Source of the DNA: Bacillota bacterium
GTDB taxonomy: Bacteria > Bacillota > UBA4882 > UBA10575
Direction of reading: 5' to 3'
Length of the DNA: 40,275 bases
Assembly (NCBI GenBank): GCA_012838955.1
Contig: DUOH01000010.1
Location: 1 to 40,275, forward strand
A model generated the notes under the pieces. It was not told where the DNA came from. It saw only the letters and a program-made list of their open reading frames with translations, and made no database searches. Each line of letters starts with the position of its first letter. Within the stretch, counting starts at the first letter, position 1. Below, one piece after another: positions 7,895 through 15,583 of the stretch. The position numbers and the translations under genes are program-made.

Positions 7895-8471
7895 GAATAC
7901 GCCTATCACCGGTTGGCTTATGAAGAACATTTCCAATTCAATGACCCTTCTCAACATGCTGTCCGGTCTGTCCGTATTGTATTTAAGTATCAGCATGGGG
8001 GGGCAAAATTACGCCAGGCTTTCTTGTATCTTGATTCTCATTGCGGTCGTGGCGGATATCTTCGACGGCGCTCTCGCCCGGTACCTCGGCACTGAATCGG
8101 ACCTTGGCAAGCAGCTTGACTCCTTCGCGGACTTAATCTCTTTCGGGCTGGCGCCCATCGCCGTTTTGTTGACAGTAGAGCCGATCAGTGCGACACCTGC
8201 GATCCTCCTGATACTGGTCTTTTATCCGGTGGCAGGGGCTTTTCGTCTGGCCCGGTTCAACTTGGGAGACTACACCAATTACTTTGTTGGCCTGCCGATT
8301 CCAGCTGCCGGACTGATTCAGGCTTGTTTTATTCTCCTTATGGACCGCCTTGTCTTGCCGACCCATTGGGTGGTGGCTAGCGCCGCGTTGCTCACTGCCG
8401 CCCTTTCCTTTCTGATGGTTTCTACTTTTAAGGTCAGCAAGGTAAAGATTATGGCAAAAACTACTAGATAA
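7878..8471 (+). CDS. pssA: CDP-alcohol phosphatidyltransferase, PssA-like
   Basis: This integral membrane enzyme transfers a phosphatidyl group from CDP-diacylglycerol to an alcohol, probably serine. The catalytic signature DG-x2-AR-x8-G-x3-D-x3-D is complete in DGALARYLGTESDLGKQLDS followed by FAD. Several hydrophobic helices follow, and 'FPVAGAFRLARFN'-like sequence (FYPVAGAFRLARFNLGD) is typical of the PssA branch. The start at 7878 is chosen because AAAGGAGGAG lies seven bases upstream. The product has 197 residues, normal for short Firmicute PssA. No phosphatidylserine decarboxylase gene is adjacent, which is unusual for pssA, so the acceptor alcohol could be different. It is the last gene before the shared terminator with the DtxR gene. 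Confidence 0.82.
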   Translation: MTSIRKNTPITGWLMKNISNSMTLLNMLSGLSVLYLSISMGGQNYARLSCILILIAVVADIFDGALARYLGTESDLGKQLDSFADLISFGLAPIAVLLTVEPISATPAILLILVFYPVAGAFRLARFNLGDYTNYFVGLPIPAAGLIQACFILLMDRLVLPTHWVVASAALLTAALSFLMVSTFKVSKVKIMAKTTR

Positions 8472-8514
8472 GTCGTGATTTTTCATCCCGGGATTGCTTA
8501 TTTTCGCTGAAAGC

Positions 8515-8588
8515 AAAAAACGTCTCCCAACTTTGGGTTCTCCCTCGGGTGGTTGGCCGGGGTGACTAAGGTTGGGAAACGTTTTTTT
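8515..8588. terminator. bidirectional terminator between pssA-like and dtxR genes
   Basis: AACGTcTCCCAAC (8519-8531) pairs with GTTGGGAaACGTT (8571-8583), one mismatch, flanked by A6 on the left and T7 on the right. It can end transcription on both strands. A secondary hairpin (CCTCGGG...GGCCGGGG) may form in the loop. Confidence 0.8.
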
Positions 8589-8607
8589 GTTTACGCCATT
8601 CATGTGC

Positions 8608-8988
8608 TTATTTGGTTTTATTGGTTTGCATATATTCCTGCATGGCCTGGATGGAATCGCTACTGATCACATGCTCAATAGAGCAGGCGTCTTGGTCAGC
8701 CACGTCAGCGTCGATCTTTAATACTTCTATAAAAAACCTTTGGATAATCTGATGTTTTTTGGAGGTTAGCTTCGCGCGCTCGAGACCGGAGGGGGTTAAA
8801 AAGATTTTTTTGTATTTCTCGGTGGTAACCAGTCCCTTTTCGGCAAGGGTTGATATTGCGCTGTTGACGCTCGGTTTGGTGACGCCCAAACGCTCGGAGA
8901 TATCCGAAACCCTGACGCCGGAGTTTCCCTGGGAAAGCTCATATATGGCTTCAAGATAATTTTCCATTGAGAAGGTGAGTTTGCCCAT
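8608..8988 (-). CDS. DtxR/MntR-family metal-dependent repressor
   Basis: This 126-residue, two-domain repressor has a winged helix (VRVSDISERLGVTKPSVNSA) and a dimerisation/metal domain ending DACSIEHVISSDSIQAMQEY. It lacks the SH3-like third domain of classical DtxR. The metal ligands are mixed: C102, E105 and H106, plus H79, line up with DtxR, but the position of DtxR M10 / MntR D8 is Asn (N10). Cys at 102 argues for iron over manganese. The start has GGAGG nine bases upstream. It is convergent with the feo-lipid block and a DtxR-type box precedes feoAB, so it probably represses that block when iron is plentiful. Confidence 0.88.
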   Translation of the reverse strand: MGKLTFSMENYLEAIYELSQGNSGVRVSDISERLGVTKPSVNSAISTLAEKGLVTTEKYKKIFLTPSGLERAKLTSKKHQIIQRFFIEVLKIDADVADQDACSIEHVISSDSIQAMQEYMQTNKTK

Positions 8989-9402
8989 AACTATTCCTCC
9001 GCAGCTTATTAAGGCATTTTGAAAGTCACCAATACCTGATTATTTATATTATACACAAGGTTATACAGAAGATAAAGGTCTGGAAATTTTATGGAAAACT
9101 AATTCCCCTTAGGGACTGGGAGTAGAGAACGTCTTGTTTTAGCACTCCTCGTGCCTGCCGTGTGGAAGATCAATAAGGAGTTCAATGGTTAAATCTTGGA
9201 GTATCAGGAGTATCATTAGGATCAACTGTCATAGTTTTTTCCAGAAGCATGTGCTATAATTATATACTAATCAAAGATATTTACCAGTAGAGTATTTTTC
9301 GATGAATTGGAAATATTCCCGCCCACTGCCGACCGGCGTAACTTTATCTGTCCATAATGTCTTATGAAAGACACAAGAATATTAAATGAAGGAGGTAATG
9401 TT
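8989..9402. other. intergenic region between dtxR and rubredoxin genes
   Basis: No gene was found in these 414 bases. An extended -10 element (TGCTATAAT, 9252-9260) probably drives rubredoxin. AT-rich sequence near 9040-9060 is a likely dtxR promoter area, but no clear DtxR box was found there. Confidence 0.5.
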
Positions 9403-9564
9403 ATGGAGAAATACATCTGTACTGTCTGTGGTTATATCTATGATGAAGCACAGGGAATTCCGGATGAAGGCATCGCGCCAGGTACCAAGTGGGTGGACCT
9501 CCCGGAAGACTGGGTTTGCCCCCTTTGCGGAGTAACCAAAGAGGAATTTGAGAAACAAGAGTAG
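9403..9564 (+). CDS. rubredoxin
   Basis: The 53-residue protein [20 protein letters not shown]... carries both iron-binding knuckles, CTVCGY and CPLCGV, with the [10 protein letters not shown] segment between them. That is the full standard rubredoxin fold. It is a one-electron carrier in the cytosol, often serving oxygen or superoxide defence in anaerobes. The start is at 9403 because GGAGGT lies six bases upstream; an upstream ATG at 9364 has no such site. The gene stands alone, with its own extended -10 promoter and a very long hairpin downstream. Confidence 0.95.
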   Translation: MEKYICTVCGYIYDEAQGIPDEGIAPGTKWVDLPEDWVCPLCGVTKEEFEKQE

Positions 9565-9639
9565 TCAACCGCACTCCATACCCGGCTTTTGCGCGAGACA
9601 AAAAGATAATCAATAATACTAAAACCGTATCCAATGGAA

Positions 9640-9696
9640 GTAAAGAGACGCAGGCGCTCTGCGGTGCGATTCCGTAGAGCGCCTGCGTCTCTTTAC
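9640..9696. repeat. 25-bp near-perfect hairpin after rubredoxin
   Basis: Left arm 9640-9664 and right arm 9672-9696 pair along 25 bases (one G-T pair) around a 7-base loop TGCGATT. There is no T tract on either side, so it is not an ordinary rho-independent terminator. It could protect the rubredoxin mRNA 3' end, or be a cruciform or miniature element. Confidence 0.8.
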
Positions 9697-9975
9697 CCTT
9701 CATCGAAGCGGACAAGTGTTTGTCATGTTAGTATTCAGAATAAATCAGGAAGTAGGAATAAGTAAAAGTGAAAGGTTCTTAGGGATTTCAAAAAACTTCA
9801 AGATTCTCCTGTCTGTTACGGAACGCTCAATGATCAGATCGGCTATATTATTCTAACAGGAATGGGTACTGAAGCCCTTGACCAAACCAGGACTACAAAG
9901 AAGGCTTAGGTGAGGCCATTCTCAAACGCATTGGCAAGTGCGGTGGCCTGTGTTAACCCAGAATATGATAGAGAA
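9697..9975. other. intergenic stretch without recognised gene
   Basis: No convincing coding sequence was seen. A short plus frame near 9905-9950 reads GLGEAILKRIGK, which could be a gene remnant or chance. The trpB2 terminator follows. Confidence 0.4.
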
Positions 9976-10004
9976 TAAAAAAACCCTCTGGCGTAGCCAG
10001 AGGG
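9976..10004 (-). terminator. terminator of trpB2
   Basis: On the minus strand CCCTCTGGC (from 10004) pairs perfectly with GCCAGAGGG around a 3-base loop and is followed by T7. It lies about 80 bases beyond the trpB2 stop. Confidence 0.88.
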
Positions 10005-10082
10005 AGTCCACCAGAGGAACTGGGCCAGGGGACGTAACCCAGAGGAAGAAAATAGTCCTTTCTGTACCCACCAGCGCCATAG

Positions 10083-11459
10083 TCACACAGTGGGGACTTC
10101 AGGAAGCCGGGCAAAAGCTCGTTCCAGATCTTCGTCAGTGGGGATGTAATCGGTCATTGTTTTATTTAAATATGATTCGTAAGCAGTCATATCAAAGAAG
10201 CCGGTTCCGGTCAGACCAAAGAGAATGGTCTTTGCTTCCCCGCTTTCCTTGCATTTTAACGCTTCGTCAATTGCCGTCCGGATGGCGTGGGCGGACTCCG
10301 GAGCCGGCAGGATCGTCTCATGTTTGGCAAAGAATGTTGCCGCCTCAAATACCTTGGTCTGCTCTACTGCCACCGCTTCCATATAACCGTCATGGTAAAG
10401 TTTGGACAGGATGGGAGACATTCCGTGATAACGTAACCCTCCGGCGTGATTGGGAGAGGGGACAAACTGGCATCCCAAGGTATACATTCTGGCCAAGGGA
10501 GTAATCTTACCGGTATCACAAAAATCGTAGGCATACCGTCCCCTAGTCAAGGAGGGACAAGAGGCGGGCTCAACCGCGATAATCCTCGGCGAGGCTTTCC
10601 CCAACAACTTGTCCTGTACAAAGGGGGCGATTAATCCGCCTAAATTGGAACCGCCACCGGCGCAACCGATGATCAGATCCGGATATTCATCCAGTATTTC
10701 CAGGGCTTTTCTTGCCTCCAAACCGATAATGGATTGGTGTAGTAAAACCTGATTCAAAACAGAGCCCAAGACGTAACGGTAGCCTTCGGTAGAGACAGCT
10801 TTTTCCACTGCCTCGGAAATGGCGCACCCCAGACTGCCGCCGGTGTCCGGGTTTTCCGCCAGAATAGCGCGGCCGGCGTTCGTAGTCGTGCTGGGGCTCG
10901 GAACAATTTCCGCGCCAAAAGTTTGCATCACAGAGCGGCGAAATGGTTTTTGCTCGTAGGAGCATTTTACCATATACACGGTTAAGGGGATCTTAAAGAA
11001 AGCACAGGCTTCGGCCAGGGCGGTACCCCATTGCCCGGCCCCGGTCTCCGTGGTTAAACCGGTTAACCCTTGTTTCTTCGCATAATACGCCTGGGCGACT
11101 GCGGAGTTCAGCTTATGACTGCCGGAGGTGTTGTTGCCTTCGAACTTATAGTAAATTTTGGCCGGGGTATCTAAAGCTTTTTCCAGGTTGTAGGCGCGGA
11201 TCAGGGGTGAAGGCCGGTACATTCTGTAAAATTCCAAAATTTCATCGGGAATCGGAAAATACCTGGTCGTGCTGTCCAATTCTTGCTCGGCCAGTTCTGT
11301 ACAGAAGACAGGATACAAATCTTCTGCTGTGACCGGTTTTAGGGTCGTCGGATTGAGCATCGGATCCGGCTGCTCCTTCATGTCGGCACGCATATTGTAC
11401 CATTCCTTCGGTATCTGCTCCTCACTTAGATAAAATCGGTAAGGGACTTTTTTGGACAT
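10083..11459 (-). CDS. tryptophan synthase beta-like protein TrpB2
   Basis: The protein (458 residues from the ATG at 11459) belongs to the TrpB2 branch of PLP-dependent tryptophan synthase beta chains, which condense indole with serine. The PLP lysine is in NNTSGSHKLNSAVAQAYYAK; GLTTETGAGQWGTALAEA and the phosphate loop CAGGGSNLGG are also visible. The TrpB2-type N-terminus (YNMRADM...) and the length of about 460 separate it from TrpB1 (~400). No trpA or other trp gene is adjacent, as is common for trpB2, so it may salvage indole. The 11459 ATG is favoured over 11465 because GGAG stands seven bases before it. A tryptophan T-box controls it, showing that the cell treats it as a tryptophan-supply gene. 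Confidence 0.93.
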   Translation of the reverse strand: MSKKVPYRFYLSEEQIPKEWYNMRADMKEQPDPMLNPTTLKPVTAEDLYPVFCTELAEQELDSTTRYFPIPDEILEFYRMYRPSPLIRAYNLEKALDTPAKIYYKFEGNNTSGSHKLNSAVAQAYYAKKQGLTGLTTETGAGQWGTALAEACAFFKIPLTVYMVKCSYEQKPFRRSVMQTFGAEIVPSPSTTTNAGRAILAENPDTGGSLGCAISEAVEKAVSTEGYRYVLGSVLNQVLLHQSIIGLEARKALEILDEYPDLIIGCAGGGSNLGGLIAPFVQDKLLGKASPRIIAVEPASCPSLTRGRYAYDFCDTGKITPLARMYTLGCQFVPSPNHAGGLRYHGMSPILSKLYHDGYMEAVAVEQTKVFEAATFFAKHETILPAPESAHAIRTAIDEALKCKESGEAKTILFGLTGTGFFDMTAYESYLNKTMTDYIPTDEDLERAFARLPEVPTV

Positions 11460-11561
11460 AATCATTCTCCTCTCTTCTCGTCTTTTCTTTTCCGGTTTTT
11501 TCAGAAATGAAGCATTGCTCTGTGAAACAAATGTTCAAAACAGATTTCAAACATCTGTTTC

Positions 11562-11962
11562 TGATAAAAAAAGCTTCTGTCTCAGTATTCACTGGGACAG
11601 AAGCTTTCTTCCAACTTCTGCGGTACCACCCGGTTTGGCGCCGCGCACAGACGCGCGCTTGCACCCACTCAGCTCATATTTCACCTTCACTCGCAGGTGA
11701 AATATGCTCCCTTGGTAACGGAGGGAGAGTCCGTCAGGTATTACTCAGCGGCCATGCCGCCTTTCTTCCTGCACTCGTAAGTCCATTCAGTATAACCCTT
11801 TGCTACTGCTCTTCCACCACCGGCAGCTCTCTGCGCGCGCGGCCCGCGCGAAGCAAGTGGCCATACTTACTCTTCTTACTCATCGTTTTCTCTGCGCTCC
11901 AGGCCCAACCGTCCATTTCACCAGAAGGACCAGCCGGAGATCTGTTATTGTAAATTATACTT
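11562..11962 (-). promoter_or_regulatory. T-box leader, tryptophan-specific, before trpB2
   Basis: The T-box core GGGTGGTACCGCAG lies on the minus strand at about 11634-11617. The terminator pairs AAAGCTTCTGTC (from 11607) with GACAGAAGCTTT (to 11570), followed by a T run; the T-box core lies just before it, so the antiterminator can compete. In stem I an AGTAAGTA element pairs with ACTTAC, and the specifier loop reads GAATGGAC. The specifier codon is therefore TGG (Trp), complementary to 11783-11785. Uncharged tRNA-Trp should promote read-through into trpB2. Confidence 0.9.
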
Positions 11963-11968
11963 TTTCTT

Positions 11969-11998
11969 AGTATATTATAATTCAAAACTAAATGTCAA
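11969..11998 (-). promoter_or_regulatory. promoter of the trpB2 T-box transcript
   Basis: TTGACA (complement of 11993-11998) and TATACT (complement of 11969-11974) are 18 bases apart. Transcription would begin near 11962. Confidence 0.65.
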
Positions 11999-12069
11999 TA
12001 GATAGAGTGAATCAGTTAGATCGAGCCACTGTGTATAGGATAAAGACAGCTGAATTTCCTGATCGGGAA

Positions 12070-12078
12070 TGATATAAT
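12070..12078 (+). promoter_or_regulatory. extended -10 element before ABC exporter
   Basis: TGATATAAT is an extended -10 about 50 bases before the start codon; no good -35 was seen. Confidence 0.5.
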
Positions 12079-12129
12079 GCTAGATGAAGATAAGAGAATA
12101 AGTCGAAATTTAAGTTGGAGGAAGAGCAG

Positions 12130-13863
12130 ATGAGTCCAAAGATGAAGAAATTCTTCTCCTATTACCGTCCATATCTTAAGATTTTTACCTTCGACATGGT
12201 TTGCGCCTTAACAGCCGCCGGGATTAGCCTGGCGTTCCCCTTGATTGTCCGTTATATCGCCGCCAATCTGCTTCAACCTTCGCTAATGGCACCGGTTACT
12301 CCGTTTATCATGATTACTGCAGCCATGGTCGGTATGACCATCGTCGAATATTATTGCAACTTCTATATCACCTATTATGGCCATCTGATGGGCGCAAAGA
12401 TGGAGTATGATCTGAGGAACGAACTGTTTGAGCATATTCAGAAGTTATCCTTTAGTTACTATGATAACCAGAAGACCGGCCAGATTATGTCGCGCATCAC
12501 CAATGACCTTTTCGAGATTACCGAGTTGTATCACCACGGTCCGGAGGATTTGCTGATCTCCGCTGCCAAGTTAATCGGCGCTTTCCTCATTTTAATGACG
12601 ATTAATCCGAAACTAACCTTGATTGTCTTCAGTTTCATTCCGGTGATGTTCTTCTTCGCCTATTATTACAATAAAAAAATGCGTCGGGCTTTTCAGATGA
12701 ACCGGGTGAAGATTGCCGAGATCAATGCGGGAATCGAGGATAGTATCTCCGGGGTGCGGGTGGTCAAATCTTTCGCCAACGAACACCTGGAACTGGAGAA
12801 ATTTCGGGAGAACAACTACAGGTATGTGGAGAGTAAGAAGAACAGTTACTATTATATGGGGCGCTACCATAGTGGAATTACCGCCTTCAGCTCTTTGATT
12901 TATGTGGCGGTGGTGGCCGCGGCTTCCCTGCTAATCCGGGGAGGCCAGGTCGATACGTTGGATCTGGTCACCTTTTTGCTGTATATAAACACCTTTTTAG
13001 ATCCCATTAAAAAGCTGGTGAACTTCGGCGAACAGTTCCAAAACGGCTTTTCTGGGTTTGACCGTTTTTATGAGTTGCTCCAGATCGCCCCGGATATTGT
13101 CGACTCTAAACATGCCGTGGACTTGCCGGAGGTAAAAGGGGAGATCGAGTTTGTGGACGTGTCTTTCCGTTACCCGGGAACGCAGACGAATGTGCTTTCT
13201 CATGTAAATCTAAAAGTGGCCGCCGGTGATTATGTGGCCCTGGTTGGTCCGTCGGGAGTAGGGAAGACCACCTTATGCAGTCTGATTCCTCGGTTTTACG
13301 AAGTGACGGAGGGGGGAATTACCCTGGACGGAATCGATCTCCGGGGGATTAAGTTGAAATCTTTGCGGAAGCAGATTGGCCTGGTACAACAGGATGTCTA
13401 TCTGTTTGCCGGGTCGATTCTGGAAAACATCAGATACGGTAGGCCCGAAGCCACAGTGGAAGAGGTGGTGGAGGCGGCAAAAAAGGCGAACGCTCACGAC
13501 TTTATCTGCGCGCTTCCTGAGGGGTATGATACGGACATCGGCCAACGGGGGGTTAAACTCTCCGGTGGACAAAAACAGCGGATAAGTATTGCCCGGGTAT
13601 TTTTGAAGAATCCGCCGATCTTAATCTTTGATGAAGCCACTTCCGCTTTGGATAATGAAAGTGAAAAGGTGGTCCAGGAGTCGATGGAGGCCTTGATCAG
13701 AAACCGGACTACTTTTGTCATTGCCCACCGCTTATCCACAATCAAAAATGCGAAGCGTATTTTGGTGTTGGCGGAGGAGGGCATTGTGGAAGAGGGGACT
13801 CACGAAGAGTTACTGGCGCGAAACGGGATCTATGCTGATCTCTACCACATGCAGTTTAAATGA
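12130..13863 (+). CDS. ABC exporter, fused membrane and ATPase domains
   Basis: The protein has 577 residues from the ATG at 12130, chosen because GGAGG lies eight bases upstream; an in-frame TTG at 12115 overlaps that site. The first ~310 residues hold six hydrophobic helices of the type IV exporter fold, including LSFSYYDNQKTGQIMSRITN-like coupling-helix sequence. The ATPase part has Walker A GPSGVGKTT, Q-loop LVQQDVYLF, signature LSGGQKQR, Walker B ILIFDEATSALD and the H-loop AHRLST. It would work as a homodimer, or with a partner encoded elsewhere, to export a lipid, drug or peptide. The substrate cannot be told. It is monocistronic between an extended -10 promoter and the thi riboswitch region. 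Confidence 0.92.
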   Translation: MSPKMKKFFSYYRPYLKIFTFDMVCALTAAGISLAFPLIVRYIAANLLQPSLMAPVTPFIMITAAMVGMTIVEYYCNFYITYYGHLMGAKMEYDLRNELFEHIQKLSFSYYDNQKTGQIMSRITNDLFEITELYHHGPEDLLISAAKLIGAFLILMTINPKLTLIVFSFIPVMFFFAYYYNKKMRRAFQMNRVKIAEINAGIEDSISGVRVVKSFANEHLELEKFRENNYRYVESKKNSYYYMGRYHSGITAFSSLIYVAVVAAASLLIRGGQVDTLDLVTFLLYINTFLDPIKKLVNFGEQFQNGFSGFDRFYELLQIAPDIVDSKHAVDLPEVKGEIEFVDVSFRYPGTQTNVLSHVNLKVAAGDYVALVGPSGVGKTTLCSLIPRFYEVTEGGITLDGIDLRGIKLKSLRKQIGLVQQDVYLFAGSILENIRYGRPEATVEEVVEAAKKANAHDFICALPEGYDTDIGQRGVKLSGGQKQRISIARVFLKNPPILIFDEATSALDNESEKVVQESMEALIRNRTTFVIAHRLSTIKNAKRILVLAEEGIVEEGTHEELLARNGIYADLYHMQFK

Positions 13864-13965
13864 GACAGCCCAGCGGCGGTCTTGGTTTCTTTGGTTACCG
13901 CTATATTGGGGATTTTACCGGCAGGTAGTCTTCCTTGCCGACGGACATCCCATGCCTAACTTAAC

Positions 13966-13994
13966 TTGACAAGGAAGGCGGCGAGTAGTAGTAT
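13966..13994 (+). promoter_or_regulatory. putative promoter of the thiamine operon
   Basis: TTGACA at 13966-13971 with TAGTAT at 13989-13994 (17-base spacer). A second TTGACA stands at 14017-14022 but has no good -10 at proper spacing. Either would place both riboswitches in the leader. Confidence 0.45.
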
Positions 13995-14038
13995 AAAGAT
14001 ATTGAAGATGTTTATGTTGACAATTGAATATGTATATA

Positions 14039-14118
14039 TTGCGGGGGGACTCATTTGAGTTGAGAAGGTAGAACCTGACCCTTTGAACCTGTCAGTTAAT
14101 ACTGTCGTAGGGAAGCAA
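14039..14118 (+). promoter_or_regulatory. TPP riboswitch, first copy
   Basis: The THI element is complete. Outer stem TTGC/GCAA, ACTC-ATTT-GAGT hairpin, TGAGA box, ACCCTTTGAACCTG core, CAGT/ACTG hairpin and CGTAGGGAAGC end are all present. A strong terminator follows at 14151-14183, so TPP binding should stop transcription. Confidence 0.95.
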
Positions 14119-14150
14119 TGCATGTAATAAGAATCAAGAATGATGAATAT

Positions 14151-14183
14151 GCGCCTTCCTTACCCAGAAAGGCGCTTTTTTTT
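14151..14183 (+). terminator. terminator of first TPP riboswitch
   Basis: GCGCCTT (14151-14157) pairs with AAGGCGC (14169-14175), followed by T8. Confidence 0.88.
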
Positions 14184-14206
14184 ATAAAAAACTGAATAAG
14201 TTTGTA

Positions 14207-14286
14207 TTGCGGGGGGACTCATTCGAGTTGAGAAGGTAGAACCTGACCCTTTGAACCTGTCAGTTAACACTGTCGTAGGGAAGCAA
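14207..14286 (+). promoter_or_regulatory. TPP riboswitch, second copy
   Basis: This 80-base element matches the first copy except for two substitutions: ATTT to ATTC in one loop and TAAT to TAAC in another. Both lie in hairpin loops, so all pairings are kept. The offset is 168 bases. It is followed by a hairpin GCTTGCCT (14304-14311) with AGGCAGGC (14316-14323) and only four T residues, a weaker terminator than that of copy one. Confidence 0.95.
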
Positions 14287-14422
14287 AACCTGATAAAAGT
14301 GATGCTTGCCTATTCAGGCAGGCGCTTTTCGCATTACCGCCCGCCTTTGAGAGGGAGCGACTGGAGGACGGCGCCGTTATAGCAATAAGGGTATGCTAGT
14401 ACCAACGAAAGGAAGGACCGAA

Positions 14423-15256
14423 ATGACGAAAGAGGAGATCAAGGACGAGATCATTCAGGCAGTGGAGACCGTAAGACGGAGGAATCCGATGGTGGGGTCG
14501 ATCACCAACACGGTAACCATTAATTTTGTGGCCAATGCCCAGCTGGCTGTCGGCGGATCTGCGGCCATGGTGTATCTGCCTGATGAGGGTGAATTTTTGG
14601 CGAAAGCCGGCGGGGCTACTTATATAAACGTCGGCACACTCCTGCCCATTTATGAAGAGACTCTGCCCCTGGTAGCCAAAGTCTTGCACGAGACAGGTAA
14701 GCCATGGGTGCTGGATCCGGTTGCCATCGGCGTTGGCTCGCTGAGAACCCAGTTGTTGCAGAGGTTTAAAGAGTACAAACCCAGTGTGATTAGAGGAAAT
14801 GCCTCGGAAATTATTGCCCTTGCCGGTTTGTGGGAGTTGGACGGCGGGACGGCCGTCTCCAAGGTACGCGGTGTTGATTCCACCGATTCTGTACACGCGG
14901 CCAAAGCGGCTGCTGTCTCACTGGCCAAGTGGACAGGGGGGGCGGTGGCCGTCTCCGGAGAGACCGATTTAGTCACCGACGGTTCGCTCATGGCTTTCTC
15001 TTATGGCGGGTCGGGCTTGATGCCGAAGATTACTGGGACAGGCTGTTCATTGGGGGGAGTCGTCGCGGTTTATGCCACCGTTGCTTCACCGTTTATTGCG
15101 GCGCTGACCGCTACTGCGGTATACAATTTAGCAGGAAAACGCGCTGAAAAGCAGGTGAATGGTACCGGAAGTTTTCAGATGCGGTTTCTTGATGAACTGT
15201 ATCAGGCGACTGCGGAGGAGATCGCGAATAACCCATTTGAAATCGAGGAGGTTTAA
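14423..15256 (+). CDS. thiM: hydroxyethylthiazole kinase
   Basis: ThiM phosphorylates the thiazole alcohol so that ThiE can join it to the pyrimidine. The 277-residue product has the ThiM opening (PMVGSITNTVTINFVANAQL, GGSAAM), the WVLDPVAIGVGSLR segment, VIRGNASEI and the anion-hole/catalytic GTGCSLGG motif. GGAAGG seven bases before 14423 marks that ATG; the upstream ATG at 14393 has no ribosome site. It is the first gene after two TPP riboswitches, and the next gene begins one base after its stop. Presence of ThiM without ThiG/ThiH/ThiS nearby suggests thiazole salvage. Confidence 0.95.
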   Translation: MTKEEIKDEIIQAVETVRRRNPMVGSITNTVTINFVANAQLAVGGSAAMVYLPDEGEFLAKAGGATYINVGTLLPIYEETLPLVAKVLHETGKPWVLDPVAIGVGSLRTQLLQRFKEYKPSVIRGNASEIIALAGLWELDGGTAVSKVRGVDSTDSVHAAKAAAVSLAKWTGGAVAVSGETDLVTDGSLMAFSYGGSGLMPKITGTGCSLGGVVAVYATVASPFIAALTATAVYNLAGKRAEKQVNGTGSFQMRFLDELYQATAEEIANNPFEIEEV

Positions 15257-15583
15257 ATGATGAATACTTTAGTTGCAGTGTCCATCGCGCCGATTGGCAT
15301 TGGAGAGGAACTCGCCGCTGAAGTGGCGGAAGTGGTGAAAGTAATCCGCGCTTCGGGGTTACCGAACCGCACCACTTCAATGTTTACGGAGATTGAAGGC
15401 CCCTGGGATGAGGTGATGCGAGTGGTGAAGGAAGCCACCTTTGTACTGGCCGAGAAGGGTATCCGCACAGAAGTAGTGTTAAAGGCCGATGTTCGCCCCG
15501 GGTTTACTAACATGATAACGACCAAAGTTGATAAAATCAATAATATTTTAGGAGGAGAAGATGAGCATCAGAAGAAGGTTTGA
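15257..15583 (+). CDS. MTH1187/YqgV-family thiamine-binding protein
   Basis: The 108-residue protein reads LVAVSIAPIGIGEELAAEVA, then GLPNRTTSMFTEIEGPWDEV and EVVLKADVRPGFTNMI. This is the DUF77/MTH1187 family: small ferredoxin-like proteins that form tetramers, and members of which bind thiamine or its pyrimidine. GAGGAGG precedes the two adjacent ATGs (15257 and 15260). It overlaps thiE by 23 bases. Its place inside the thi operon supports a role in thiamine or precursor handling in the cytosol; an enzymatic role has not been shown for the family. Confidence 0.85.
   Translation: MMNTLVAVSIAPIGIGEELAAEVAEVVKVIRASGLPNRTTSMFTEIEGPWDEVMRVVKEATFVLAEKGIRTEVVLKADVRPGFTNMITTKVDKINNILGGEDEHQKKV

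Noticed and set aside
9938-10504. Plus-strand frame of 188 codons overlapping the end of trpB2
   Set aside because: It covers the trpB2 terminator and antisense of trpB2, lacks a ribosome site and has no protein-like pattern.
14039-14286. Tandem TPP elements as part of a mobile repeat
   Set aside because: The similarity is confined to the riboswitch and its close flanks; there are no terminal repeats or transposase remains.
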